This document shows positions 9,361-19,104 of a DNA stretch of 64,000 nucleotides, in pieces. This stretch comes from Paenibacillus tritici (lineage in GTDB: Bacteria > Bacillota > Bacilli > Paenibacillales > Paenibacillaceae): contig NZ_JABMKX010000001.1 of NCBI RefSeq assembly GCF_013204885.1, positions 539,284 to 603,283 of the forward strand, in the 5' to 3' direction. Each line of letters begins with the position of its first letter. Within the stretch, counting starts at the first letter, position 1. The notes beneath the pieces were generated by a model. The model was not told the DNA's origin. It saw only the letters and a list, made by a program, of their open reading frames with translations, and ran no database searches. Position numbers and translations under genes: made by a program.

Positions 9361-9806
9361 ACGCGAGGCACCAGGGCCGGATGCAGCCCAAAGGGAGCAA
9401 ATGTGGGGCAGTAGTGCCCCTCTATTCGATGCCTCAGATGTAGGTGGATGGGTAAAGGGGGAGCCAGTACATGTTGTCTGGACCGCATAAGTCCTTACTT
9501 CATCCACCGGCAGGCGATTATGTCTGATCAACAACTAATCAAGTGGAATATCTTCATAGGGCAAGTACCTGTTAGGTTGGCTTTATGCAAATACCCGTAC
9601 GTTATTGGACCAGCGATACTGAAACTGGATGATTCTTGAGGTGTATTCCAGTAGCGGAGCTACGCCCAGCGTAATAATCCTCAACTTACAAATTATGGGC
9701 AGTGTTAAACAAACTGAAACTTTTAAACTTGGGAATTCGTCTATTATGGAAGTTGTGAGTTGATAGATGTACCCATTATCAGTTTGTTTAGGGAGGATAT
9801 TCAGAA
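9361..9806. other. Non-coding gap with a 12-bp inverted repeat before the NAGPA gene
   Basis: No gene was recognised here. TAAACAAACTGA at 9706-9717 is exactly inverted as TCAGTTTGTTTA at 9779-9790, with 61 bp between. The second arm touches the ribosome site GGGAGG (9791-9796) of the following gene, so a long-range hairpin in the leader, or an operator pair, could affect expression of that gene. Confidence 0.5.
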
Positions 9807-10931
9807 GTGAACTCTTCATCATTACCACAACGTTCCACTGTACGCAACAAGAAGAAGCCGGCACGTAAGCGGAAGAAAAGAGGGTTTTTCCGTAACCTGT
9901 TCAGAGTCTGTATGATCTGCTTCATTCTTATGATTGCAGCCGGAGGCTGGCTCTATTTCGCACCGTCTGCCAAGAATACGCGCTATCTGATCGCAGATAC
10001 GCTGATTACGACACAACACCGGCACTGGGCCAAATATATTATCGGCGAAGACGAGCTGAAGCACCGCGTCAGCGATTATACCAAACGCTTCGAGGAGATG
10101 GGCGACGAGGTAGATACCCATGAGATCAAGCCTGAGCCTGAAAAGGTAGTCCAAGAAACACCGCTTGTCCAGATTGAAGAGGTGACGGGCAGCGGGTATA
10201 CCGGATATGTCATGATTGTGAACGACCCCAAAAAGGTGCGGCTGGGGGTGCCGAGCAAGATCGGTTCAGGGGAGAAGGTATCCAGTATGGTGGCGCGGAC
10301 AGGTGCAATCGCCGGAGTGAACGGCGGCGGCTTCGCCGACCCGAACTGGAAGGGCAATGGCTTCAAGCCGATCGGCCTGGTCGTTTCCCAAGGGAAGCTG
10401 TACTATAACGGCCTGGGCGGCAAGAAATCCACGCAAATCGTAGGCCTGGACAAAGAAGGCAAAATGATCGCCGGAAACTACACCCTGGATGAGATGAGCA
10501 AGCTGGGGGTTCAGGAGGCGGTTTCTTTTCAGCCGCGGATTATAGTGAACGGAAAAGGCCAGATCAAGAATGCTGCTGAAGGCTGGGGTATCGCTCCAAG
10601 AACGGCTATGGGTCAACGGGCAGATGGTGCCCTGATCTTCGTGGTGATCGACGGGCGGCAGCCGGGCTACAGTATCGGGGCGAACCTATATGATGTCCAG
10701 CAGATTATGCTGAAGCAGGGTGCGGTGATTGCCGCCAATCTGGACGGAGGATCTTCGACGGTGCTGGTGAAGGACAATGAGATTGTCAACAAGCCCTCTT
10801 CGCAGTATGGGGAGCGTTATTTGCCAACAGCCTTCCTGGTGTTCGAGGACCCCGGGAAGGCGGATATCAAGAATATCTGGGAAGGGCTTGACCCGTCCAA
10901 GATTGATGCAGGCAAAAAGCGCAGCCAATAA
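9807..10931 (+). CDS. Membrane-anchored phosphodiester glycosidase family protein (NAGPA domain)
   Basis: 374 residues from GTG 9807, which has GGGAGG 10 bp upstream. A very basic N-terminus (residues 12-30) precedes one membrane helix (about 31-52), placing the rest outside the cell. The C-terminal half (about 150-355) matches the NAGPA domain seen in exopolysaccharide-related and phosphodiester glycosidase proteins: VNGGGF near 170, APRTAMG near 265, VVIDGRQPG and NLDGGSST near 310. Such proteins act on sugar phosphodiesters, possibly cell-wall or exopolysaccharide linkages; the substrate is not known. It appears monocistronic. Confidence 0.85.
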   Translation: MNSSSLPQRSTVRNKKKPARKRKKRGFFRNLFRVCMICFILMIAAGGWLYFAPSAKNTRYLIADTLITTQHRHWAKYIIGEDELKHRVSDYTKRFEEMGDEVDTHEIKPEPEKVVQETPLVQIEEVTGSGYTGYVMIVNDPKKVRLGVPSKIGSGEKVSSMVARTGAIAGVNGGGFADPNWKGNGFKPIGLVVSQGKLYYNGLGGKKSTQIVGLDKEGKMIAGNYTLDEMSKLGVQEAVSFQPRIIVNGKGQIKNAAEGWGIAPRTAMGQRADGALIFVVIDGRQPGYSIGANLYDVQQIMLKQGAVIAANLDGGSSTVLVKDNEIVNKPSSQYGERYLPTAFLVFEDPGKADIKNIWEGLDPSKIDAGKKRSQ

Positions 10932-11025
10932 CAGGTGTTAACCCGCACGCATAATCTATAGTAGATCGAATGCGGCAGGTATGCTAGGATAACAAGTAAA
11001 TTCCTTGATCAGAGGAGGAACAGGT

Positions 11026-11958
11026 TTGACTTTGCAGCAGCTCCGCTACGCCATTGAGATTGCGAACAGCGGCTCTATGAATGAAGCGGCCAAACGGCTA
11101 TTTGTGTCGCAGCCCAGCCTCTCAAATGCTATCAAGGAGCTGGAGAATGAGCTTGGCATCACCATCTTTGAACGCAATAACCGGGGCATCAGCATCTCGG
11201 CGGAAGGCATGGAGTTCCTGGGCTACGCCCGGCAGATTATTGAGCAGACAGAATTCATGGAGAACCGCTATACCGGTAAGAAGCGAAGCCCGATTTACTT
11301 TTCGGTATCTACGCAGCATTATGCGTTTGTTACGGATGCTTTTGTGAAGCTGATGAAGGAGAGTAAGGTGCAGGAATATAATTTCAGCCTGAGAGAGACG
11401 CAGACCTATGAGATTATTGAGGATGTGCGTACCCTGCGCAGCGATATCGGCATTCTGTATATTAACGAGAGCAATTATAAGATCATGAATAAGCTGTTCA
11501 GTGACGGGAACCTGAAGTTCACGCCGCTGTTCAATACGAATCCTCATGTATATGTGAGGGCTGGACATGTATTGGCCGCAAAAGAGAGAATCACGATGGA
11601 CGATATTCTTCCGTACCCGTATATTACCTTTGAACAGGGGGATAACAATTCGCTGCATTTCTCGGAGGAGATGCTTAGCTTCACGCAGATTGAGAAGAAT
11701 ATTAAGGTCACAGACCGGGCCACGCTGACTCATCTGCTGCTTGGAAGCGATTCGTATACGGTGGGGACCGGGATTATGGCCTCTGAGGTAGATGATGCAG
11801 GGCTGATCACGATTCCTTTTGACAGCAAGGAAGTGTTCTCTGTCGGCTGGATTGCCCACAAGGACCGCAAACCGAGCGAGATCATGTCTACATATATTGA
11901 TACTCTGAATGATCTGGTGTCGGGTAATTATTTCGAGCTTGAATCTTTCTTACTATAA
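11026..11958 (+). CDS. LysR family transcriptional regulator
   Basis: 310 residues from TTG 11026, 6 bp after AGGAGGA; an in-frame TTG at 11005 lies before that ribosome site and is unlikely. The N-terminal winged helix-turn-helix (about 1-60) has the LysR hallmark LFVSQPSLSNAIKELE. The rest is a periplasmic-binding-protein-like effector domain with VGTGIMAS near residue 245. It ends 15 bp before a MetE-like gene on the same strand, so it probably controls that gene and sulfur/methionine metabolism. The co-directional rather than divergent arrangement is less common for LysR pairs. The effector is unknown. Confidence 0.9.
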   Translation: MTLQQLRYAIEIANSGSMNEAAKRLFVSQPSLSNAIKELENELGITIFERNNRGISISAEGMEFLGYARQIIEQTEFMENRYTGKKRSPIYFSVSTQHYAFVTDAFVKLMKESKVQEYNFSLRETQTYEIIEDVRTLRSDIGILYINESNYKIMNKLFSDGNLKFTPLFNTNPHVYVRAGHVLAAKERITMDDILPYPYITFEQGDNNSLHFSEEMLSFTQIEKNIKVTDRATLTHLLLGSDSYTVGTGIMASEVDDAGLITIPFDSKEVFSVGWIAHKDRKPSEIMSTYIDTLNDLVSGNYFELESFLL

Positions 11959-11973
11959 GAGCAGGAGGGACGT

Positions 11974-13092
11974 ATGAGCAGTCCAGTTATCGGATCGACA
12001 AGAAACGCACCGCCCTTCCGCTACGACATTGTCGGGAGCTTCCTGCGTACAGATGAGATCAAGAATGCGCGCAGCCTGCATGAGGAAGGTGACATTACCG
12101 CCGGACAGCTGTATGAGATAGAGAATGTCGAGATTATCAAGCTGCTGGAGCAGGAGAAGGCCCTTGGGCTGAAGGCAGTCACAGACGGTGAATTCCGCCG
12201 CTCCTGGTGGCATCTGGACTTCTTCCTCGGGATTGAGGGTACTGGAAAGATCACTCTTGGCGGTACTCCCGGCGCTTCCAAGGAGCAGACGAACAGGGCG
12301 GAGAGCTTCAGAATTACCGGTAAAATCGCCTTCGGAGACCATCCTATGGTCGAGGAATTCCGTATGTTGCAGCAGATGGCCGGAGAGACGCTGGCCAAAA
12401 TGACGATTCCTTCACCCTCTTTGTTCCATTTCGTGCAGGAGTATAACGGAAACGAGATTTATTCCAATACCGAAACGCTGTACGGAGATATCATTCAGGT
12501 GTACCGGACGGCGATTCAGGCCTTCTATGATGCCGGTTGCCGTTATCTGCAGCTGGATGATACCACCTGGGGGACGCTGTGCAGCGGCAGACACCGGGCG
12601 CATCTGCGCAGCAGGGGCGTTGACCCTGACCAGCTTGCGAAGGATTACGTCCGGCTGATTAATGAGAGCATTGCCGGACGCCCTGCGGACATGACGATTG
12701 CCTTGCATGTATGCCGGGGGAACCTGCGCTCCACGTGGTTCGCCGCCGGAGGCTATGGACCGGTTGCCGAGGAGCTGTTCGCTAATGCTAAGGTGGACGC
12801 TTTTTTCCTAGAGTATGACAACGAACGTTCCGGGGACTTCGAGCCGCTGCGCTTCATCCGTGACCAGTTCGTCGTGCTGGGACTGGTGACCACGAAGCAT
12901 GGCGGCCTGGAGAGCAAGGAGCAACTCAAGGCACGCATCGAAGAAGCGGCACAGTATGTCGATATCAACCAGCTGTGTCTAAGCACACAATGCGGCTTCG
13001 CCTCCTCCGAGGAGGGCAATATCCTGACCGAAGAAGAGCAGTGGGACAAGCTGCGGCTGGTGATTGAGACGGCGAATGAGGTTTGGGTGTAG
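11974..13092 (+). CDS. MetE C-terminal-like methionine synthase family protein, YxjG/YxjH type
   Basis: 372 residues, close to the size of Bacillus YxjG/YxjH and equivalent to the catalytic half of cobalamin-independent methionine synthase. It opens with FRYDIVGSFLR. Zinc-ligand candidates are HVCRGN (His and Cys near residue 240) and the Cys in STQCGF near residue 343; DGEFRRSWW near residue 70 is a homocysteine/folate-side motif in the family. It would methylate homocysteine or a related thiol in the cytosol. The ribosome site GCAGGAGGG is well placed. It lies directly after the LysR gene, probably in one transcript. I saw no S-box or T-box leader. Confidence 0.85.
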   Translation: MSSPVIGSTRNAPPFRYDIVGSFLRTDEIKNARSLHEEGDITAGQLYEIENVEIIKLLEQEKALGLKAVTDGEFRRSWWHLDFFLGIEGTGKITLGGTPGASKEQTNRAESFRITGKIAFGDHPMVEEFRMLQQMAGETLAKMTIPSPSLFHFVQEYNGNEIYSNTETLYGDIIQVYRTAIQAFYDAGCRYLQLDDTTWGTLCSGRHRAHLRSRGVDPDQLAKDYVRLINESIAGRPADMTIALHVCRGNLRSTWFAAGGYGPVAEELFANAKVDAFFLEYDNERSGDFEPLRFIRDQFVVLGLVTTKHGGLESKEQLKARIEEAAQYVDINQLCLSTQCGFASSEEGNILTEEEQWDKLRLVIETANEVWV

Positions 13093-13116
13093 AAGTATGG
13101 CGATAACCCGAATTAG

Positions 13117-13305
13117 TTGGATTTCCTCCACTTGCTGATGAATGAATGGCCCCTGTTAGGACAGCAGTTGGATAAACAACACTTAAATTTGCTCATTTCA
13201 CCCAAAGCACCTGAAACTAACATGATTAGTTGTACCTTTTCCACTTGCTTCGGCGCATTTCTGAGAAATTGGCGGATTAAGATACATTATTCCATTTGCT
13301 TCCGG
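13117..13305. repeat. Dispersed intergenic repeat A, copy 1
   Basis: This segment is clearly similar to 23357-23545. Shared landmarks are CCACTTGCT, GCAGTTGGATAAAC, CACTTAAAT, TTTTCCACTTGCTTC and TTAAGATACATT. TTCCA(C/T)TTGCTTC recurs 51 bp apart (13239 and 13290), and the first CTCCACTTGC at 13126 is 113 bp before 13239, exactly as in copy 2. The remainder of the 450-bp gap (13306-13466) holds nothing I recognise. Confidence 0.8.
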
Positions 13306-13466
13306 CGGAAGGCGTTACCCCGAAGCTTATTCAAGCTCTCGTCCACAAGACAACAATCTTGAAGGCGGGAGTTTTTCAGGCTACGGGGCTTCGTAAGGAG
13401 TGAAGAATTTTATGGCATCCTGATGTCATTTTAGAGAGGCTAGTCTTCGGCGGAAGATCGGGGCTC

Positions 13467-13496
13467 TTTACGGGATCAATCGAACAGAGGTATAAT
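13467..13496 (+). promoter_or_regulatory. Sigma-A type promoter of yeeI
   Basis: TATAAT at 13491-13496 is preceded 18 bp upstream by TTTACG, a 4/6 match to the -35 consensus. It lies 47 bp before the yebC-type gene. Confidence 0.55.
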
Positions 13497-13543
13497 GTAC
13501 AGGACTATTTAACATCAAATGTTGGAAAGCGAGCGGTAACGAT

Positions 13544-14263
13544 ATGGGTCGTAAATGGAATAATATTAAGGAAAAAAAAGCGTCCAAGGATGCTAATACA
13601 AGTAAGGTCTACGCTAAGTTCGGAGTAGAAATCTATGTGGTTGCCAAGAAGGGTGAGCCTGATCCGGAATCCAACCGGGCGCTGAAGGTTGTACTGGAAC
13701 GCGCCAAAACCTACAATGTGCCGAAGGCGATTATTGACCGCGCCCTGGAAAAAGCTAAAGGCAGCGGAGATGAGAACTACGTGGAGCTTCGATATGAAGG
13801 CTTCGGTCCGAGCGGCTCAATGATTGTGGTCGATGCGCTGACTAATAACGTGAACCGTACGGCTCCGCTGGTCCGTTCCACCTTCAGCAAGAACGGCGGC
13901 AATATGGGCGTCAGCGGTTCGGTTACGTATATGTTCGATCCAACAGCGGTTATCGGTGTAGAAGGTAAGTCTGCGGATGATGTCATGGAGCTTCTGATTG
14001 AAGCCGATCTGGATGTCCGCGATGTGCTGGAAGAAGATGAAGCAGTGATCGTGTATGCCGAACCGGACCAATTCCATGCTGTGCAGGAAGCCTTCCGCGG
14101 CGCGGGTATTACAGAATTCACCGTAGCCGAGCTGACCTTGCTTCCACAGAATTATGTAGCTATTCCTGAAGATGCGCAGGCCCAGTTCGAGAAGCTGATT
14201 GATGCGCTTGAGGAATTGGACGATGTGCAGCAGGTCTACCACAACGTGGATTCGGAAGAATAG
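13544..14263 (+). CDS. yeeI: YebC/PmpR family protein, YeeI (YebC2) type
   Basis: 239 residues, with the family's start [16 protein letters not shown] and the central [20 protein letters not shown] block. It closely resembles Bacillus subtilis YeeI as I recall it. YebC proteins were annotated as DNA-binding regulators; more recent work assigns them a ribosome-associated role that relieves stalling at proline runs. The protein is cytosolic. It is transcribed from its own promoter and closed by a strong terminator, so it is a single-gene unit. Confidence 0.93.
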   Translation: MGRKWNNIKEKKASKDANTSKVYAKFGVEIYVVAKKGEPDPESNRALKVVLERAKTYNVPKAIIDRALEKAKGSGDENYVELRYEGFGPSGSMIVVDALTNNVNRTAPLVRSTFSKNGGNMGVSGSVTYMFDPTAVIGVEGKSADDVMELLIEADLDVRDVLEEDEAVIVYAEPDQFHAVQEAFRGAGITEFTVAELTLLPQNYVAIPEDAQAQFEKLIDALEELDDVQQVYHNVDSEE

Positions 14264-14283
14264 AACAGCTATATCTTGAATAA

Positions 14284-14320
14284 GCGGGCAAGCCGATTCC
14301 CAGGCTTGTCCGCTTTTCTT
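14284..14320 (+). terminator. Intrinsic terminator after yeeI
   Basis: The 11-bp stem GCGGGCAAGCC / GGCTTGTCCGC (one G-T pair) has an 8-base loop and is followed by TTTTCTT. Confidence 0.9.
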
Positions 14321-14337
14321 CGGCATAGGAGGGGGAA

Positions 14338-15111
14338 ATGCGCAGCATGGAAGACTGGACAATTAGCATGGTTCTTATATTGGTGATTTGCGGATTTCTG
14401 GCCGGATTAATTGATTCTGTAGTGGGCGGCGGTGGACTGATTGCGATTCCCGCCTTGCTCTCGGTCGGAATTCCGCTTCCGCTGCTGCTCGGCAGCAGCA
14501 AGCTAGCCGGATCAATGTGTTCACTGACCAGCACAGCCTCCTTCGTGCGTTCCGGCAAAATCAACTTCAAGCTGGTCAGAACGCTGATCCCGTTATCTAT
14601 TATCGGAGCAGTGGCCGGTACGCTTACCGTCCGTCAGGTGCCTTCAGAGTTTCTGAAGCCGCTGGTGATTGTGATGCTGGTGGTGATTACGATCTATACT
14701 TTATTCAAAAAAGCCTGGGGCGACGTCTCCACCTTCTCCGGCAGCAATGGCCGAACACGCCTGATCGGAAGCCTCGCGGCTTTTGTCATAGGCTTCTATG
14801 ACGGTTTTTTCGGTCCGGGAACCGGCTCCTTTCTGATCTTTGCTTTTCTGATGATGGGCTTCGAATTTGTGACGGCTGCCGGCAATGCCAAAGTGCTGAA
14901 TTTCGCCAGCAACATCACCAGCTTGCTTACATTCATTGCCCTCGGCTCGGTCAGCTACACCCATGGGCTGATCCTGGGCGTTCCGATGGTCATCGGAGCC
15001 ATAGTCGGTTCCCGGATCGCCATCCGCAAAGGAGCGGCATACATTCGTCCGCTATTTATAACCGTCACTGTCATACTGATCGGCAAGCAAATATGGGATA
15101 CGATGCATTAA
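14338..15111 (+). CDS. TSUP family (TauE/SafE) membrane transporter
   Basis: 257 residues, mostly hydrophobic, with about eight membrane helices in two homologous halves. The typical motifs are GxxxGLIDSVVGGGGLIAIPALL near residues 20-35 (here GLIDSVVGGGGLI) and DGFFGPGTGSF near 160. The family exports or imports sulfite, sulfonates or other small organic anions; the substrate cannot be assigned. AGGAGGGGG precedes the ATG. It is separated from the next gene by about 24 bp and could be co-transcribed with it. Confidence 0.88.
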   Translation: MRSMEDWTISMVLILVICGFLAGLIDSVVGGGGLIAIPALLSVGIPLPLLLGSSKLAGSMCSLTSTASFVRSGKINFKLVRTLIPLSIIGAVAGTLTVRQVPSEFLKPLVIVMLVVITIYTLFKKAWGDVSTFSGSNGRTRLIGSLAAFVIGFYDGFFGPGTGSFLIFAFLMMGFEFVTAAGNAKVLNFASNITSLLTFIALGSVSYTHGLILGVPMVIGAIVGSRIAIRKGAAYIRPLFITVTVILIGKQIWDTMH

Positions 15112-15135
15112 GCATAGATAATGGAGGAGCTTAAC

Positions 15136-16308
15136 ATGACTACGAAGCTATATTATGACTCGGCTTATGTGAACGAATGGAGCACAACAATAACATCGAC
15201 CCTTCAGCGGGAAGACGGAATATATGTAACGCTTGCGGAGACAGCCTTCTATCCCCACGGCGGCGGACAGCCCTGCGATACGGGAACTATCGGCGGGATA
15301 GCTGTACTGGATGTGGTGCTGGAGGATCAGGAGGTGCTGCACAAGGTAGCGGAGCTTCCCGGACAGATGGAGGTAGGATGCAAGCTCGACTGGACCCGGA
15401 GATTCGACCATATGCAGCAGCACAGCGGCCAGCATCTGCTGTCGGCGGTATTCCGTAAGCTGTATCAGGCAATGACACTCAGCTTCCATCTGGGCAGCGA
15501 CTATGCCACGATTGACCTCGCCATACCGGAATTGTCAGCGCCGCAGATGGCAGAGGCCGAGCAAGAGGTGAACCGCCAGATTTATTTGAATCGCCCGATT
15601 ACCAGCTACTTCGTGACGGCAGAAGAAATGGCCAGACTGCCGCTGGTGAAGCTGCCCAAGGTAACGGAGGATATCCGGATTGTTGAGATCGAGGGTGTGG
15701 AGCATAATGCCTGTGGAGGAACCCATGTCTCTTCGACTGGTGCTATAGGAATGGTTAAGCTGCTGCGGTCCGAGAAGCAGAAGGGCAATATCCGGATTAC
15801 CTTCCAATGCGGCAGCCGCGCGCTGAATGAATTCAATAATAGTCTCCAAATCCTGAGTAAGCTGTCTGTTAAATTCAATACCGGCAAGGACGAAATCGTA
15901 GACCGGATAGAGAAGTGGGAGCAAGAGCAGAAGCAGCTTCAGATAGAACTGGCTGCCATGAAGGAGCTGAACGACAGTTATCTGGCCCGCGAACTGCTGT
16001 CTTCTATGGAAGCTGGCTGCCAGGTGATCACACATATCTCCGATACCCGGCCGCTTAAGGATTTGCAGAGTCTCGCGGCGAAGCTGACGGCCCTGACTGA
16101 GCTTCCGGTGCTGCTGCTGACAGCCGTGGAGAATAAGGTGGTTCTGGCTCATCATGGTGCTGCTGCACTCTCTTGCGGAGCCTTCTTCAAAGCACATTTG
16201 AACGAATACCACGGCAAAGGCGGGGGCAGCGACAAGCTGGCTCAGGCCGGATTCCCGTCATGGGAAGCGGCGCAGGCGTTCTATGATTTTGCCAGACAGC
16301 AGTTCTAA
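15136..16308 (+). CDS. Alanyl-tRNA editing protein (AlaX-L type)
   Basis: 390 residues from ATG 15136. GGAGGAGC just upstream serves as its ribosome site, so the in-frame ATG at 15121 that contains this site is rejected. The N-terminal editing core carries the zinc site His96-x3-His100 (HSGQH) and Cys193-x3-His197 (CGGTH). A short coiled segment follows near 245-280, then a DHHA1-like C-terminal domain with GKGGGSDKLAQAGF. Such free-standing domains hydrolyse mischarged Ser-tRNA(Ala) in trans, backing up alanyl-tRNA synthetase. The full set of zinc ligands suggests it is active. Confidence 0.9.
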   Translation: MTTKLYYDSAYVNEWSTTITSTLQREDGIYVTLAETAFYPHGGGQPCDTGTIGGIAVLDVVLEDQEVLHKVAELPGQMEVGCKLDWTRRFDHMQQHSGQHLLSAVFRKLYQAMTLSFHLGSDYATIDLAIPELSAPQMAEAEQEVNRQIYLNRPITSYFVTAEEMARLPLVKLPKVTEDIRIVEIEGVEHNACGGTHVSSTGAIGMVKLLRSEKQKGNIRITFQCGSRALNEFNNSLQILSKLSVKFNTGKDEIVDRIEKWEQEQKQLQIELAAMKELNDSYLARELLSSMEAGCQVITHISDTRPLKDLQSLAAKLTALTELPVLLLTAVENKVVLAHHGAAALSCGAFFKAHLNEYHGKGGGSDKLAQAGFPSWEAAQAFYDFARQQF

Positions 16309-16320
16309 TCAAGACAAGCC

Positions 16321-16359
16321 AAGAGCTATGGGAGTGTGTATTCCTTAGCTCTTTTTTTT
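16321..16359 (+). terminator. Intrinsic terminator after alaX
   Basis: AAGAGCTA pairs with TAGCTCTT across an 18-base loop, followed by a run of eight T. Confidence 0.85.
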
Positions 16360-16448
16360 GTGCGGATTATTAGTAGGTCCACTTAAGGATTATTTAACAA
16401 TTGCCCCCTTATAATCAGGACAGAGCTTGACGAAGGGAGAAAACAAAC

Positions 16449-18800
16449 GTGTTCCTGACTATTCTAAAAAAGGATTTGCGGCGTAAAAAGGTGATGAATA
16501 CCGTTCTGCTCATACTCATTATCCTGGCCTCGACACTCGCCGCAAGCAGCTCCAGCCTGATGTATTCCACCTCCAGTGCCCTGGACAGCTTCATTGAAAC
16601 CAGCAAGGTGGCGGACCTCAATGTTACGCTGGCCAATACGCCCCGCTATAATACGGCAGTGCAGGACTGGGTGAAGCAGGAGAAGAAGGTGGAAGCTGCT
16701 TATACAGAGCGGCAAATTAGTCTGTCACTGGAGCAGATTACGATGCCTGAAGGCCGCAAGAGCTTTTCCGGAAATATAAGCTTCGTGTTGGCTACTATTC
16801 CAGAACAGGTGAACCGGGTCTTCGGGGAAAACAATGAGCCTTACAAGCTTCAGCCAGGGGAGCTCGGCCTTCCGGTCAGTCTGATGCTGAGCAGCGGTAT
16901 CCAGCCGGGTGAGCAGCTAATGATCCAGTTCGGCGGGATCAAGAAAACGTTCACGGTGAACGGTTACTTCAAGGATGCATTCATGGGGGCTGATCTGCTG
17001 GGCCTGAAGCGTATCCTGTTGTCTACAGAGGATTTCGAAGAAATAGAGAAGCAGCTGCCAGAAGATACGCTGATGAATCTATGGAGTTTCATCGCGGTGC
17101 CTGGTGTAGATTCAACTGAAATATCGACTTCCTTTGCGAACAGTGATCTGCCAGTTAACTTTGAAGTCGATAAGGCTCTGGTGACGATGACTTATATGAC
17201 CGACCGGATTATCTCTGCGATGATGTTCGCGATCAGCGTCTTCCTGATCTTCATTGCATTTCTTACCCTGCGGTTCACGATTGTCTCCACTCTGCAGGAT
17301 GAATACAAGGAGATTGGCGTTATGAAAGCAATCGGGTTCAGATCCCGGGCGATTAAGCAGCTCTATTTGACAAAATACACAGGTCTGGCCTGCCTTGGCG
17401 GCATTCTCGGGCTCGGCATCAGTCTTCCGCTTACAACGCTGATGTCCCGGCGGACTTCACAGTATATGATTCTGCCCGGAGGCAGCACCAGTATCATGAT
17501 CTCGTCGCTTAGCACGGTGGTCATGATCGCATTTATTCTGTTGTTCTGTTTGCTCTGCATGCGCAAGATTAACAAGGCATCGGCGATTGATGCGATCCGG
17601 CAAGGCCAGACCGGGGAACGCTTCAAGGCTTCCCGGAGCATTCATCTCCATCGCAGCCGCGTCCTGCCGCCCCCGTTCTTCCTCGCTCTGAGCGATGTGA
17701 TGAACCGGTTGAAGAGTTACACTTCTCTTATATTGACGCTGATCTTAAGCACGGCAATTATCCTGATTCCGGTCAATCTGACCAATACGATCGTTACTCC
17801 TAAATTCCTGGAATATTTCGGTACGGTCGGTGCGGACTTTTATTCCAAGTCAGTGATTGCAGAGAAGACCGTGGAACAGATCCGGCAGGAAAAAGAGCTC
17901 CTCGCTCAGCGGCTGAAGGATCAGGGCTTCGAGGTCACGCTTGCCGCGAATTATGCGGTGTTGACCAAATATATCTCCGATAACGGGCAGGAGAACCGGC
18001 GGATTAACGGCCAGAAGAATGATCAGAACGGATCGGTTGAGATTCTGGAGGGAACGGCCCCGATTCTGAGGAATGAAATCGCCATTACGACCATCATGTC
18101 CGAGAAGTACGGGAAGCAGGTCGGCGACAATATCACGTTTGAAATTGACGGGGTACCCGGCACCTTCATGATCAGCGGATTGTTCCAAAGTATCTCCAAC
18201 GAGGGGTATGCGGTCTGGATTGCCCGGGACTATGACCTGAAGATGGTATCGACTTATCTGTTCTCCGGCGATCTCCAGACTCCAGAGCCAGAGAAGGCCG
18301 CGATGATGAAGGCCATTCAGCAGCAGTTCCCGGAACAAGGTATCAAAACATCGCTCGAAATGCTGAGCGAGATCACCGGAGGCTTCATGAGCCAGCTCCA
18401 AAGCATCAATGCGCTGCTTACGGCAATCATCTGCTTGATTACGTTCTTCATCACCAGCCTGTTCGTCAGACTGATGATTGCGAAGGAAGTGTACGGCATC
18501 GCGGTCATGAAAAGCATCGGCTTCACGAATGCCGCTATCCGGCTGTGGCAGGTATTGCGTATTCTAATCATCATGGCTGTCTCGCTGGTTCTGGGTGTGA
18601 TCGCCGCGAATACCCTCGGCGGCCGCCTGCTGGGTCTCATCTTCCGGATCTTCGGCCTGACGAGCCTGGAGATGAATATACTCCCGCTTCAGGTCTATCT
18701 ATGGTATCCGCTGCTGATCCTGGCCGTTGTTATGCTGGCCGTATACACCAGCTGCGGCCAAATCAAGCGTGTGCAGATTTGGAATATGAATAAGGAATAA
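16449..18800 (+). CDS. FtsX-like ABC transporter permease with two FtsX domains
   Basis: 783 residues from GTG 16449 with GAAGGGAG upstream. The first helix (about 17-38) is followed by a large extracellular domain, three helices (about 255-375), a second half opening with a helix near 425, another extracellular domain, and three helices near 655-775. Each half holds an FtsX core with the cytosolic coupling motif (E)IGVMKAIGF near 300 and GIAVMKSIGF near 690. This is the MacB/BceB superfamily, which moves or releases lipids, peptides or antibiotics mechanically. A TATAAT lies at 16410-16415 without a clear -35, as expected for regulator-dependent transcription. Its ATPase and two-component system follow at 19105-21857. 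Confidence 0.87.
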   Translation: MFLTILKKDLRRKKVMNTVLLILIILASTLAASSSSLMYSTSSALDSFIETSKVADLNVTLANTPRYNTAVQDWVKQEKKVEAAYTERQISLSLEQITMPEGRKSFSGNISFVLATIPEQVNRVFGENNEPYKLQPGELGLPVSLMLSSGIQPGEQLMIQFGGIKKTFTVNGYFKDAFMGADLLGLKRILLSTEDFEEIEKQLPEDTLMNLWSFIAVPGVDSTEISTSFANSDLPVNFEVDKALVTMTYMTDRIISAMMFAISVFLIFIAFLTLRFTIVSTLQDEYKEIGVMKAIGFRSRAIKQLYLTKYTGLACLGGILGLGISLPLTTLMSRRTSQYMILPGGSTSIMISSLSTVVMIAFILLFCLLCMRKINKASAIDAIRQGQTGERFKASRSIHLHRSRVLPPPFFLALSDVMNRLKSYTSLILTLILSTAIILIPVNLTNTIVTPKFLEYFGTVGADFYSKSVIAEKTVEQIRQEKELLAQRLKDQGFEVTLAANYAVLTKYISDNGQENRRINGQKNDQNGSVEILEGTAPILRNEIAITTIMSEKYGKQVGDNITFEIDGVPGTFMISGLFQSISNEGYAVWIARDYDLKMVSTYLFSGDLQTPEPEKAAMMKAIQQQFPEQGIKTSLEMLSEITGGFMSQLQSINALLTAIICLITFFITSLFVRLMIAKEVYGIAVMKSIGFTNAAIRLWQVLRILIIMAVSLVLGVIAANTLGGRLLGLIFRIFGLTSLEMNILPLQVYLWYPLLILAVVMLAVYTSCGQIKRVQIWNMNKE

Positions 18801-18828
18801 GCGTTTGGATTCTACAATAAGAATCACG

Positions 18829-19028
18829 GGAAATAACGAAAAGCGAAAGGAACGGAGGGGAAATTTGGAACTGGAGGAGCGGTAGCGTCCGCCTGAAAGC
18901 TTTCCGAAGGAAAGCTGCCTCGTAAGCATAAGCTGTCAACGGATTTCACCCGCGAAGAGCGGATTGAATCTAGGAAATCTGTTGACAACAGCGGCTGGAA
19001 GTCCAAATGTTCACCGCAGTGACGATTA
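18829..19028. repeat. Dispersed intergenic repeat B, copy 1
   Basis: This segment is strongly similar to 42131-42292. Shared blocks are CGGAGGGGAAATTTGGAACT, GGATTTCACCCGC, GACAACAGCGGC and AAGTCCAAATGTTCACCG followed by CAGTGACGAT. Copy 1 carries about 39 extra bases around 18895-18933. It separates the permease from its ATPase gene. On the minus strand both copies read as related peptides. Confidence 0.88.
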
Positions 19029-19104
19029 AACTTAACGTTTAAATCTTAGAGATTCTTATATTAGATCCAAGCGTTTAATTTAAGAGAAGAGAAGGAGTGG
19101 CGAA

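Noticed and set aside
8962..9400. Minus-strand frames with a 17-residue repeat across the 51-bp array
   Set aside because: The frame is open only because 51 is divisible by three; starts lack ribosome sites and part of it overlaps the acetyltransferase gene.
10932..11025. S-box or T-box riboswitch for the MetE-like gene
   Set aside because: The leader is short and shows neither the SAM-I core nor a T-box sequence.
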